Source: Ereboglobus sp. PH5-10 (lineage in GTDB: Bacteria > Verrucomicrobiota > Verrucomicrobiia > Opitutales > Opitutaceae). Taken from it: a stretch of 64,000 nt of DNA. The stretch is from positions 1 through 64,000 of the forward strand of contig NZ_JAQFIP010000010.1 in NCBI RefSeq assembly GCF_029504735.1, written 5' to 3'. Of this stretch, positions 33,690 to 42,327 are shown piece by piece; the first letter of the stretch is position 1, and every line of letters starts with the position of its first letter. A program made the position numbers and the translations under genes. Under the pieces are notes generated by a model that did no database searches, was not told the origin of the DNA, and saw only the letters and a program-made list of their open reading frames with translations.

Positions 33690-35483
33690 ATGCGATCCTT
33701 TTTATCCGACACCTCCGGGCAGCAAAAGATTTTGCGCGTGCTGAACGCGACGCTGGTTTTGTGCGCGCTGGGCGCGTGCGCGCTTTTTGTGCTGCTGATC
33801 GGCTGGCCGCTTTCCAGCCAGAAGGAGTGGATGCTGCATGTGCTCACGCGCATTGTGCTGGGTGTTTTTGTGCTGCAAGAAATCGTGCGGCTGCTGATCA
33901 ACCCTCACAGGATGCAGCACCTCCGCGAACGAAAACTGGAGTCGGCGCTCGCCGTGCTTGTGCTGCTGGAGTCGCTTTTCAGCCACCACGTGGACGGGGT
34001 GATCAGCGGCTGGATTCCTGATGCGAAGCCGGGCACGATCGCGTTGTTCGTGCTGGCGTTTTCGCAACTCACACTGATCGGGCTCATTTGTTTGCGGGGG
34101 CTGAGGCGCATTCCGGCGATCGCGTCGAGAAACCTCACGCCGGGCGGCGCGCTTATCCTGAGCTTTGCGCTGATTATCACGGCGGGCATGTTGCTTTTGA
34201 AAATGCCGCGCGCGACGCTCGACGGGATTTCCTGGATTGACGCGCTCTTCACCTCGACGAGCGCGGTGTGCGTGACGGGGCTGACGGTGTTGGACACGTC
34301 GCAGGCGTTCACCCAGGAGGGGCAGCTCATAATTCTCGGGCTCGTGCAGGTGGGCGGATTGGGGATCATGACGCTCACGTATTTTTTCGCGCACTTCCTG
34401 ACCGGTGGCGTGTCGTTTCGGAACCGCATCGCGCTGCAGGATTTGTTGAGCGAGGAAAACCTGGGGCAGATCGGCATGGTGCTGGGCATCATTGTCGGCT
34501 TCACGTTTTCCTTCGAGCTGGCGGGCGCGGCGGCGATTTACTGGTCGGTGGACCACGTGCCGGGAGTGGGGACGGTGGATCGTTTGTTCTTCGCGGGGTT
34601 TCACTCGGTCATGTCGTTTTGCAACGCGGGGTTCAGCACGGTTCCCGACGGGCTCGCGAACACCGTGTTGCGTGGCAACGTGGGCCTGATCACCGCGGTG
34701 ATGCTGCTCGTGAGCGCGGGCGGCATCGGGTTTCCGGTGGTGAAAAATCTCTGGCAGGTGGCGGTGGCCGTGGCGCGCAGGGCGTTGCGTTTGCGCGTGG
34801 CGGCGCCGCCTCGGCTCACGATCAACAGCCGCGTGGTGCTGGTCGCGTCGCTGTGCCTGACCGTTGGCGGAGCGGTGTTTATTTTCTTCTCGGAGTATGT
34901 TTTTGCCGGGAGCGACACGGGCGGCTTTCCCTCGTGGCTGGCGGCTTTGTTTCACTCGGTCACGGCGCGGTCGGGCGGTTTTAACATTACCGACACGAGG
35001 ATGCACGCTCCCGCGACGATTGTGATTTTGCTGTTCCTGATGTTCATCGGCGGCAGCCCGGCGAGCACGGCGGGCGGCGTGAAAACCTCGACGCTGGCGG
35101 TGGCGGTGCTGGCGCTGCGCCGCGTGCTGCTCGGGCGCGCCGAGATCGAGGCGTTTGGCCGCCGCGTGAACGACGAGACCGCGAATCGCGCGCTCGCGGT
35201 CATGCTGCTGGCGGGGGCGTTTTTCACCCTGGTGCTCGTCGTGCTGTGCATGCTGCACCCCGAGCTTTCGACGATGGACATGGCGTTCGAATCCATAAGC
35301 GCGATCAGCACGACGGGGCTGACGCGGGGCGTCGCGCCGCTGCTTGGCGGCGCGGGGAAATGCGTGATGGTGCTGGCGATGTTCGTCGGGCGCATCGGCG
35401 TGCTGATGGTGCTGCTCGCGATCATGCCCCGGCACCCGCAGGCGGGTTTCCGCCTGCCGGAAGGCCACATTGTGATCACTTGA
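33690..35483 (+). CDS. ktrB: Potassium uptake channel subunit, TrkH/KtrB family
   Basis: The 597-residue membrane protein has the four pore (selectivity-filter) motifs of the SKT superfamily: TSAVCVTGLTVLD, SFCNAGFSTV, TARSGGFNITD and ISTTGLTRG. KtrB/TrkH proteins form the ion path for K+ (or Na+-coupled K+) uptake and are gated by a cytosolic KtrA/TrkA ring. That partner is encoded 37 bases downstream. An N-terminal extension of about 130 residues with several hydrophobic spans is longer than in KtrB of Bacillus. The symbol is a family-level guess; trkH would be equally fair. Confidence 0.92.
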   Translation: MRSFLSDTSGQQKILRVLNATLVLCALGACALFVLLIGWPLSSQKEWMLHVLTRIVLGVFVLQEIVRLLINPHRMQHLRERKLESALAVLVLLESLFSHHVDGVISGWIPDAKPGTIALFVLAFSQLTLIGLICLRGLRRIPAIASRNLTPGGALILSFALIITAGMLLLKMPRATLDGISWIDALFTSTSAVCVTGLTVLDTSQAFTQEGQLIILGLVQVGGLGIMTLTYFFAHFLTGGVSFRNRIALQDLLSEENLGQIGMVLGIIVGFTFSFELAGAAAIYWSVDHVPGVGTVDRLFFAGFHSVMSFCNAGFSTVPDGLANTVLRGNVGLITAVMLLVSAGGIGFPVVKNLWQVAVAVARRALRLRVAAPPRLTINSRVVLVASLCLTVGGAVFIFFSEYVFAGSDTGGFPSWLAALFHSVTARSGGFNITDTRMHAPATIVILLFLMFIGGSPASTAGGVKTSTLAVAVLALRRVLLGRAEIEAFGRRVNDETANRALAVMLLAGAFFTLVLVVLCMLHPELSTMDMAFESISAISTTGLTRGVAPLLGGAGKCVMVLAMFVGRIGVLMVLLAIMPRHPQAGFRLPEGHIVIT

Positions 35484-35520
35484 CCCTCAAACAATCCTCA
35501 ACCCAACAAAATCCAACTTT

Positions 35521-36231
35521 ATGAAATGCTGCATTATCGGACTTGGTGTTTTCGGAAAAAACCTGGCGCGCGACCTCGCGCAACTCGGCGCGGACGTGCT
35601 CACGATCGACCGGCGCGATGACAACATCGCGCAAATCAAGGACGAGGTCGGCGCGGCCGTGGTGATGGATTTCGACGATCCGACGCCGCTGGCGCATTTC
35701 CCGATCTCGGAAATGGACGCGGTGATCGTGGCGATCGGCGACGACTTCGAGCATTCGATGGCGCTGACGATGAAGTCGCAGGAGCTCGGCGCGAAACGCA
35801 TCGTGTGCCGCGTGCTCTCGCCGATGCACGAGCGGCTTTTGCGTTTGCTCAAGGTTGACCGCCTCGTGGTGCCCGAGGAGGTCGCGGCGCGCGGGCTCGC
35901 GCATTCGCTGCTGATGCGCGGCGTGCTGGACGGCTTCGACATGGGCAACAACCATTCGATCATCGAGGCCACGGTGCCGGCAAAGCTGGTCGGCAAATCG
36001 CTCACGGAAAGCGCGGAGGATTTTAAGGTCGCCGGCGTGCGCATCGTGACGATCAAGCGCGTCGAAAAGGGGCTGCTCGATGGATTGCGAAAAATATCGG
36101 ACCAGTCCGTCAAGCGCCGCACGCTTGGCGTTGTGACGATGTCCGAGATTTTTCAGGCCGATGATATTTTTGTGCTCTTCGGCCCCGAGAAGAACCTGCG
36201 TTCATTTCTGGAAACGTATTCGGGCGATTGA
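35521..36231 (+). CDS. ktrA: Potassium transport regulatory subunit, TrkA/KtrA family (RCK)
   Basis: The 236-residue cytosolic protein opens with an RCK_N Rossmann motif IGLGVFGKNLARDLAQLG and the acidic strand end TIDRRDD, which binds nucleotide. A C-terminal RCK_C domain follows (VPAKLVGKSLTESAEDFKVA, ADDIFVLFGPEKNLRSFLE). It forms a ring under KtrB and gates it in response to ATP/ADP or NADH. In some bacteria the RCK_C domain binds c-di-AMP, which is of note because a c-di-AMP synthase is encoded at 12566-13930. That link is inference only. Confidence 0.93.
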   Translation: MKCCIIGLGVFGKNLARDLAQLGADVLTIDRRDDNIAQIKDEVGAAVVMDFDDPTPLAHFPISEMDAVIVAIGDDFEHSMALTMKSQELGAKRIVCRVLSPMHERLLRLLKVDRLVVPEEVAARGLAHSLLMRGVLDGFDMGNNHSIIEATVPAKLVGKSLTESAEDFKVAGVRIVTIKRVEKGLLDGLRKISDQSVKRRTLGVVTMSEIFQADDIFVLFGPEKNLRSFLETYSGD

Positions 36232-36297
36232 GCAGTGCGTGTTTGTGCCAGCCTTGCCGAACACGACATGCGCAAGGCTCGCGTTGCCGCGGGCTCG

Positions 36298-36316
36298 AAA
36301 ACCCCAACGGGGTTTT
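36298..36316. terminator. Hairpin after ktrA
   Basis: aaaacccc-aac-ggggtttt is a perfect 8-pair stem ending in T and lies 67 bases past the ktrA stop. It is related in sequence to palindromes in the cluster at 52090-52330 (caaccccaacggggttgc), so it may be a dispersed repeat used as a terminator. Confidence 0.65.
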
Positions 36317-36394
36317 ATAATATAGAAGACATGGAAGCCCTTCAGGCTTCGTGTCGGCATGCCGTCCAAATGGGCTTTCGCGGCAATCGGAGGG

Positions 36395-37099
36395 TCATTG
36401 CGTCGTTGCGCCGCTGACGAAAAACACATCGCGGATGGTTTTGAGTATTTCGGGGTCGGTGGCGATGCTGACCGCGCCGTTCACCACAAACTGCACGCCC
36501 ATGCACATGAGGAGCAGCCCCATGATTTGTGTCATGGCGCTGATGCCCGTGGGGCCGAGAACTCCGTTCATGCGAATGGCGAGCCGCAGAAAAAGATAAC
36601 ACGCGAGCGCGACCACGCAGATGCCGAGAATGATGGCGACGTAGTGGAGCCACGACGTCGCGAGCGACGCGAAACCGATGGTGACGCTGATGGAGCCCGG
36701 GCCGCCGAGAATCGGCATCGCGAGCGGCGAGAACGAAACGTCGTTTTTCGCGAGGGCCTCCTGGTGGGCTTTCCTGTTGCGTGTTCCTTCCGGGCGGTTC
36801 GGGGAGAGCATACGCATGCCGATGCCCGCGACGATGATGCCGCCCGCGATGCGGAGACCGGGAATCGAGATGCCGAAAAAGTTCATCACAAACGAACCGC
36901 ACAACAGCGAGCCGCTCAAAATGAACACCACGTAAACGCAGGCCTTGCGGACTTGCTCGATGCGGCGCGCCTCGGAGTCGCCCGTGGTGATGGCGAGAAA
37001 AGTGGGCGCGGCGGCGAGCGGATTCATGATGGGCAGGATGCCGATGATCGTGCCCAGAAACAGCCCCCAGAGCTTGAAAATGCTTTCATGCATGGGCAA
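36395..37099 (-). CDS. MarC/NAAT-family membrane protein
   Basis: The 234-residue protein has six hydrophobic spans and the family marks ILPIMNPLAAAPTFLAITTG near the start, FGISIPGLRIAGGIIVAGIGMRML in the middle, and PLAMPILGGPGSISVTIGF. The MarC family has no firmly set function; early claims of multidrug resistance were withdrawn, and some archaeal members carry amino acids. It stands alone and converges on ktrA. A leader ATG at 37099 matches the family start. Confidence 0.88.
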   Translation of the reverse strand: MPMHESIFKLWGLFLGTIIGILPIMNPLAAAPTFLAITTGDSEARRIEQVRKACVYVVFILSGSLLCGSFVMNFFGISIPGLRIAGGIIVAGIGMRMLSPNRPEGTRNRKAHQEALAKNDVSFSPLAMPILGGPGSISVTIGFASLATSWLHYVAIILGICVVALACYLFLRLAIRMNGVLGPTGISAMTQIMGLLLMCMGVQFVVNGAVSIATDPEILKTIRDVFFVSGATTQ

Positions 37100-37248
37100 C
37101 GGGTGTAGTCAGCCATTCCGCCCGCGTCGAGCGCGGACTGGCTGGGCGCGCTCAAAACGGCGGGGCGGGCGAACCGTCCCCGATGTGCCGCGAATGGCTT
37201 TTGTTTCAACCGAAGTTTTGTTCGCAAAAACAAGAAGCTCCGGGCGCC

Positions 37249-39780
37249 TCAAAGCGAATCCAAGTCGGCGATAATTTCGCGGGGTTTGGAGCCGTTTTCA
37301 GGGCCTACGATGCCGCGCTCCTCCATCATGTCCATCATGCGCGCGGCGCGGTTGTAGCCGATGCCGAGCTTGCGCTGGAGCGCGGAGGTCGAGGCGCGGC
37401 GCGTGTGCTTTACGACGGCGAGCGCCTCGTTGTAGAGCTCGTTGTCGTCCATGTCGGAATAGTCTTTTTTGCCGTTGTCGTCCTCGCCGTCGATCGGGGC
37501 GGATTCGATTTCGTCCTGCACGTCCTGCGCGTATTGCGGGGGGCCGTTGAAGCGTTTGAGGTAATCGACGAAACCCTTCACTTCCTCGTCGGAGACGAAG
37601 GCGCCCTGCGCGCGCACGACGCGCGAGGTGCCGGGCGGGGTGAAGAGCATGTCGCCGCGTCCGATCAGGGATTCCGCGCCCTTGCCGTCGAGGATGGTGC
37701 GCGAGTCGATTTGCGAGGCGACTTGAAACGCGATGCGCGAGGGAAGGTTGGCCTTGATGAGGCCGGTGATGACGTTCACCGAGGGGCGTTGCGTGGCGAT
37801 GATGATGTGGATGCCCGCGGCGCGCGCGAGCTGCGCGAGGCGCGCGATGGAGGTTTCGACCTCGGCGGCGGCGACCATCATAAGGTCGGCGAGCTCGTCC
37901 ATGATGACCACGATGTAGGGCAGGTGGTCGGGCACTTCGAGCTCGTCGAGCGGATCGACGCCCTCGAGCTTGGCCTGCTCCTCCTCGTTTGGAAGAAGGT
38001 CGTCTTTTTCGTCGATCGGGAACGCGGGGGCCTCGTGTTTTTTGCGGTTGTTGAAGCCGGTGATGTTGCGCACGCCCGTCTTGCCGAAAAGCTGGTAGCG
38101 CTGGGCCATTTCCTGGAGCAGCCACTTGAGCGCGGCGGGCGCGCGCTTGGGCGCGGTGACGACCGGGATGAACATGTGGGGCAGGGCGTTGAAGACCTGG
38201 AGCTCGACGACCTTGGGATCGACCATGATGAGGCGCACGTCCTTGGGGCTCTTGCGAAACACAATCGAGGCGATGATGGAGTTTACGCACACGGATTTGC
38301 CCGAGCCGGTCGCGCCGGCGATGAGGAGGTGGGGCATGCGCGTGAGGTCGGAAATGAGCGGGCGGCCGGAGACGTCCTTGCCGAGCGCGATGGGAATCTC
38401 GGCCTTGCTGTTCGCCCAGTCCTCGGATTCGAGGATGTCCCTCATGCCGACGGGCATGGGGATTTTGTTCGGCATTTCGATGCCGACCGCGGCCTTGCCG
38501 GGAATCGGGGCGAGAATGCGCACGGATTGCGCCTTCATGTGCAGCGCGATGTTTTTGTCGAGGTTGGCGATTTTCTCGACGCGCACGCCCGCGGCGGGAA
38601 CCACCTCGTAGCAGGTGATGACGGGGCCGACGTGAATCTCGCCCGGCGAGACGGTGATGCCGTATTCGCCAATGATGCGCACGAGGTCGGCCATGTTGTT
38701 GGCGTATTCCTCGTCGGTGTCCGTGTCCGAGCTTTTCGGGTATTCCTTGAGGAGCGCGAGCGGGGGAAATTGGTAATTGTCCTCCGTGGCGGGAACGGCG
38801 GCGTTTTTGGCTTTTTTGGTTTCCTCGGGTTTGACGATGGAGAGCGCTCCGGGCTTGGTGGCGGCGGAATCCGTGCCGCGAAAAATTTTTGGCGACAATT
38901 TGGGTTGTTCGGGATCGTCAACAGGCGGCGGATCGTCGTCCGCGTGGCCGCCCGCGTCGGTTGCGGTGGGTTGGGGCGGTGCGTCCGTGTTGTCATCGCT
39001 TGCCTTGCCGTTTGCCGCGCCGTCTTTTGTTTTTCCCTCCAGGTCAAAGGGCGTGTGCGTGACCGCCGGGTCGTAGCCGCCCTTGGCGCGGGCCTTCGCG
39101 CGGGCGCGATCCTCGGCGGCGATGCGGCGGATTTCGGCGCGCTCGGCGCGGATTTGCGCGCGGCGGGCGCGCCACGCGGCGAACATGGCGGCGACTTTTT
39201 CGAGCTCGGCGAAAATATCCTTCGTGAAAATGAGCATGAGCCCGATTGCGTAGAGCAGCACGAGCACGACCCCGGCGCCGGCGGGGCCGATGGCTTCCGA
39301 AAGGAAATCGCCGTAGAGCGCCTTGCCGAGCATGCCGCCGGGGCCGGACGGGAAATAGTCGGTGGGGTTGCTTTTGCCGAAGAGCTCGCCGAAAAGCGTG
39401 GCGAGGCTTGAGAACGTGACGACGCACAGGACCATCGCCAGCGCGCGGGTGAGCGCGAGGATGCGGGCGTTGCGAATGGAGGTGAAGGCCATCCAGAAGA
39501 AAAACAGCGGCAGGTAAAAAGTGCTCAGGCCGAGAAACGTGAGCGTCCAATACGAGCCCTCCGCGCCGAGCATGCCGACGAGGTTGTGCTCGCGCACCGG
39601 ATCGTTGATCTGGAGGCTCTGGTGCGGCGCGTAATCGAGGAGCGCGATGGAGGCCAGCACGCCGGCGACAATGCACACGACAAAGACAACCCAATGGCGC
39701 GGATGGCGCGCGGTGCCGAGCTGCTCGGCTTGGGCGGCGGATTGTTTTTTATTTGTGTTTGAACTCGCGGAACTGGCCAT
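37249..39780 (-). CDS. ftsK: DNA translocase FtsK/SpoIIIE
   Basis: The 843-residue protein has an N-terminal membrane part (about 25-210, with four spans and a periplasmic-style loop), an acidic/proline linker (about 245-345), and the motor domain. The motor has Walker A AGATGSGKS, Walker B PYIVVIMDELADLM, and RPSVNVITGLIKANLPSRIAFQV. A C-terminal gamma winged helix (STSALQRKLGIGYNRAARMM) reads KOPS-like polarity sequences. It pumps DNA at the closing septum to complete chromosome segregation. It diverges from manA, with 125 bases between the two ATG codons. Confidence 0.96.
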   Translation of the reverse strand: MASSASSNTNKKQSAAQAEQLGTARHPRHWVVFVVCIVAGVLASIALLDYAPHQSLQINDPVREHNLVGMLGAEGSYWTLTFLGLSTFYLPLFFFWMAFTSIRNARILALTRALAMVLCVVTFSSLATLFGELFGKSNPTDYFPSGPGGMLGKALYGDFLSEAIGPAGAGVVLVLLYAIGLMLIFTKDIFAELEKVAAMFAAWRARRAQIRAERAEIRRIAAEDRARAKARAKGGYDPAVTHTPFDLEGKTKDGAANGKASDDNTDAPPQPTATDAGGHADDDPPPVDDPEQPKLSPKIFRGTDSAATKPGALSIVKPEETKKAKNAAVPATEDNYQFPPLALLKEYPKSSDTDTDEEYANNMADLVRIIGEYGITVSPGEIHVGPVITCYEVVPAAGVRVEKIANLDKNIALHMKAQSVRILAPIPGKAAVGIEMPNKIPMPVGMRDILESEDWANSKAEIPIALGKDVSGRPLISDLTRMPHLLIAGATGSGKSVCVNSIIASIVFRKSPKDVRLIMVDPKVVELQVFNALPHMFIPVVTAPKRAPAALKWLLQEMAQRYQLFGKTGVRNITGFNNRKKHEAPAFPIDEKDDLLPNEEEQAKLEGVDPLDELEVPDHLPYIVVIMDELADLMMVAAAEVETSIARLAQLARAAGIHIIIATQRPSVNVITGLIKANLPSRIAFQVASQIDSRTILDGKGAESLIGRGDMLFTPPGTSRVVRAQGAFVSDEEVKGFVDYLKRFNGPPQYAQDVQDEIESAPIDGEDDNGKKDYSDMDDNELYNEALAVVKHTRRASTSALQRKLGIGYNRAARMMDMMEERGIVGPENGSKPREIIADLDSL

Positions 39781-39905
39781 GTGTTTTATCGGACCTGCTT
39801 GGACGATCTGACTGCGCAGGGGAAGTGCATTTCCTGATGCAACGCCAGAGCGGTCAAATCCAATATTTCACCACCGAAACAAAAACACACGGCAAAATTA
39901 TCAAC

Positions 39906-40877
39906 ATGACCCAATTCCTTCGTTTTCAACCCCTGTATCAGGACCGTGTTTGGGGCGGTCGCGTTCTCGAAACCTCACTCGGGCGCAAGCTGCCCGCGAC
40001 CGGCAAGCCCGTCGGCGAGAGCTGGGAAATTGTGGACCGGCCCGAGGCGCAATCCGTCGTGCAAGGCGGCAAATACGACGGGCTCGCGATTCGCGCGCTG
40101 ATCGAGCGGCACGCCGCCGACATCATGGGGCCGAAATGGGACGCCTCGCGCGCGTTTCCGATTTTGGTGAAGTGGCTGGACTGTCGCGAGCGACTGAGCC
40201 TGCAGGTGCACCCGCCCGCGTCGGTCGCGCCGGAGTTGAAGGGCGAGCCGAAAACGGAAAACTGGTATATCGCCGATTGCGCGGAGGGCGCGAACCTGAT
40301 CGTGGGGCTGCGCCGCGGTGTGACACGCGAGGAGTTTGAGCAGGCGGTCAAAAACCTGACGCTCGAAAACTGCGTGCACCGTTTCCCTGTGTCGAAGGGC
40401 GACTCGATTCTCGTGCACAGCGGGCAGATTCACGCCATCGACGGCGGCAACCTGATCCTCGAAATCCAGCAAAACTCGGACACCACTTATCGCGTTTACG
40501 ACTGGGGCAGGGTGGGGCTCGACGGAAAACCGCGCCAGATGCACGTCGACGAATCGCTCAAATCGATCAAATGGGACGACTTTGAGCCGAAGCCCGTGCG
40601 CGGCGAGCGCAAGAACGCCGTCATTGCCGATGCGAACGAATTCCGCATCCGCCGCGTGCCGCTGGCAAAAGGCGAGAAACTGCGCGTCGCCGCGGGCGAG
40701 CAGGCGCGGATTCTGAGCGTCGTGGACGGCGCCGTGCGCGAAACGCTCTCATCGTCCGCGGACGACACCGCCGCCACGCTCACACGCGGCGAAAACGTGG
40801 TGCTGCCCTACGCGGGCGGTTTCGCCTTCGAGGCGACGGAGGACAGCCTGCTGCTGCTGACGGAAAACTTCGGGTAA
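39906..40877 (+). CDS. manA: Type I mannose-6-phosphate isomerase-like protein
   Basis: The ATG at 39906 (MTQFLRFQPLYQDRVWGGR) fits the family N-terminus; the frame is open upstream into ftsK without meaning. The 323-residue protein has the zinc-site motifs LSLQVHPPASVAP and the metal-binding Glu region of KTENWYIADC, and HSGQIHAIDGGNLILEIQQNSDTTYRVYDWGR, a hallmark of short bacterial PMI. It interconverts mannose-6-P and fructose-6-P. It is a short, Bacillus-type form rather than the longer E. coli type. It is followed by the repeat region. Confidence 0.93.
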   Translation: MTQFLRFQPLYQDRVWGGRVLETSLGRKLPATGKPVGESWEIVDRPEAQSVVQGGKYDGLAIRALIERHAADIMGPKWDASRAFPILVKWLDCRERLSLQVHPPASVAPELKGEPKTENWYIADCAEGANLIVGLRRGVTREEFEQAVKNLTLENCVHRFPVSKGDSILVHSGQIHAIDGGNLILEIQQNSDTTYRVYDWGRVGLDGKPRQMHVDESLKSIKWDDFEPKPVRGERKNAVIADANEFRIRRVPLAKGEKLRVAAGEQARILSVVDGAVRETLSSSADDTAATLTRGENVVLPYAGGFAFEATEDSLLLLTENFG

Positions 40878-41664
40878 AATATCTCCGCGAGAACCGACCA
40901 AGTTTGCGATTAGGTCGGCGGCAGCTTTTTCAGTTTTATCAAGAGACGGCGTCGTTTGTTTTGGAGTGCGGTGGCAGAGGGCGAAGCCCGGCGACACCGC
41001 TTTTGCGCGCAGTGAAAATCCGTGAATCGCTCAAAGCGGTGTCGCCGCTTCGCTTTGCCTCCGCACTCCCAAAAAAGCATCGGTTTTGCGAGCTAGGTCA
41101 GTGTGAAATAATTCGAAAATCAACAAACAGCGTCCCGACCCCTTCGGCTATTCCCAACAAACAGCGTCCCGACCCCTTCGGCTATTCCCATCGGTTTTGC
41201 GAGCTAGGTCAGTGTGAAATAATTCGAAAATCAACAAACAGCGTCCCGACCCCCTCGGCTATTCTTCCTCGAATTGCTCAAAGCGGTGTCGCCGCTTCGC
41301 TTTGCCACCGCACTCCCAAAAAAGCATCGGTTTTGCGAGCTAGGTCAGTGTGAAATAATTCGAAAATCAACAAACAACGTCCCGACCCCCTCGGCTATTA
41401 CCCAACAAACAACGTCCCGACCCCCTCGGCTATTACCACCCCCTCGGCTATTACCACATCGCGCGCGATTTTAGCGCGCACGCCGACGCGGGCGGGATGG
41501 CAGACTGCGCACCGAGCGAAGCGAGGGAGCAAGCAGACGGCGTGACGGGCGCGGCCTCCGCGCCGCGATTGGCGCGACGTGTGCCGCAGGACGTTCGAGT
41601 GACGTTGCCGCGTGCGATTGCGTGCGAGTGGCGTTCGTTCGCGTTGCTGCGGCTAAAGGGAAAA
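40878..41664. repeat. Gene-free region packed with mixed direct and inverted repeats
   Basis: From about 41031 to 41455 the DNA is made of nested repeats. A 75-base unit (starting catcggttttgcgagctagg) occurs three times at 41078-41152, 41189-41263 and 41325-41399. Inside it a shorter unit (caacaaacarcgtcccgacc plus cctcggctatt) recurs on its own near 41155 and 41403, and once more near 41668. A flank (gctcaaagcggtgtcgccgc) occurs near 41029 and 41277 and is partly palindromic with 40969-40999. Bases 41456-41664 are GC-rich, without repeats and without a supported gene. It is not a CRISPR: there are no unique spacers of even length. Confidence 0.85.
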
Positions 41665-42204
41665 TCAACAAACAACGTCCCGACCCCTTCGCCTGTTTCC
41701 CATGATAGATGCGGCGTGAATAATAACAGCATTTTCTTGAGAGCTTCCATTTCCACCTGAGTATTTAAATTCGAACTGCTGTGGCCGACTTGCTGGAGGC
41801 ATGGGACTCTCTCGTTTAGCTTCAGAATTTAGGATATGTTCTGGATTTGAGTGGAACGGTGCCGGTTTTGTTTTATATAACGCATTCGCCATATTCTCAA
41901 TAATTTGGGGTATAGTGAGCCCAGTTTCTATATGAGAGGCGTGCAGTTTTACTGCGAGTATTCGAGCTTCTTTTAGCGTCAAGAAACCTAATGAGTGTCC
42001 GAGTTTTTGATTTTGCTGATTAATTAATTCTACAGTTAATCGTAAGCGCAGTCTGGCTTCGTCCATGCTTATGTGCGTTTTTGTTCCAGCAAACTGCTGT
42101 TCTTGTATCTTCGCAACGCACTCTTCTTCGAAGCGTAATCCCTTTTGGGTAATGTGTAAAAAAGCAATTGCTCCGATAAGTATAATAATTATCAATATTA
42201 TCAT
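41665..42204 (-). CDS. Small membrane-anchored hypothetical protein
   Basis: The 179-residue frame has a strongly hydrophobic N-terminus (MIILIIIILIGAIAFLHI) that is either a membrane anchor or a signal, then a charged helical part (FEEECVAKIQEQQFAGTKTH, ISMDEARLRLRLTVELINQQ) and a Pro/Ser-rich tail. No family is known to me. The DNA is more AT-rich than its surroundings. The last residues (GNRRRGRDVVC) are encoded by the edge of the repeat region, so the 3' end may have been altered by repeat insertion. Start and reading frame look sound, but expression is uncertain. Confidence 0.6.
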   Translation of the reverse strand: MIILIIIILIGAIAFLHITQKGLRFEEECVAKIQEQQFAGTKTHISMDEARLRLRLTVELINQQNQKLGHSLGFLTLKEARILAVKLHASHIETGLTIPQIIENMANALYKTKPAPFHSNPEHILNSEAKRESPMPPASRPQQFEFKYSGGNGSSQENAVIIHAASIMGNRRRGRDVVC

Positions 42205-42327
42205 GGCATAAATTATTTTTGACTAATGTTACCAATTATCCTTGCGGGGACAATTTGTTGATAAACTGTTGTGAAAAACGAATCAAGTTTCGTTGATTTT
42301 TAGCGAATGATATTCTGTCTGCTATTT

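Noticed and set aside
33702-35468. 588-codon open frame on the minus strand
   Set aside because: It is antisense to the ktrB gene; rich in Arg, His and Gln, with no domain.
37183-39411. 742-codon open frame on the plus strand
   Set aside because: It is antisense to ftsK, which is unmistakable on the other strand.
40904-41353. 149-codon frame over the repeat region
   Set aside because: It encodes only the translated repeats (SVLRARSV-type) and has no independent support.
41029-41455. CRISPR array
   Set aside because: The repeats have unequal lengths and nested units, there are no unique spacers, and no cas genes are near.
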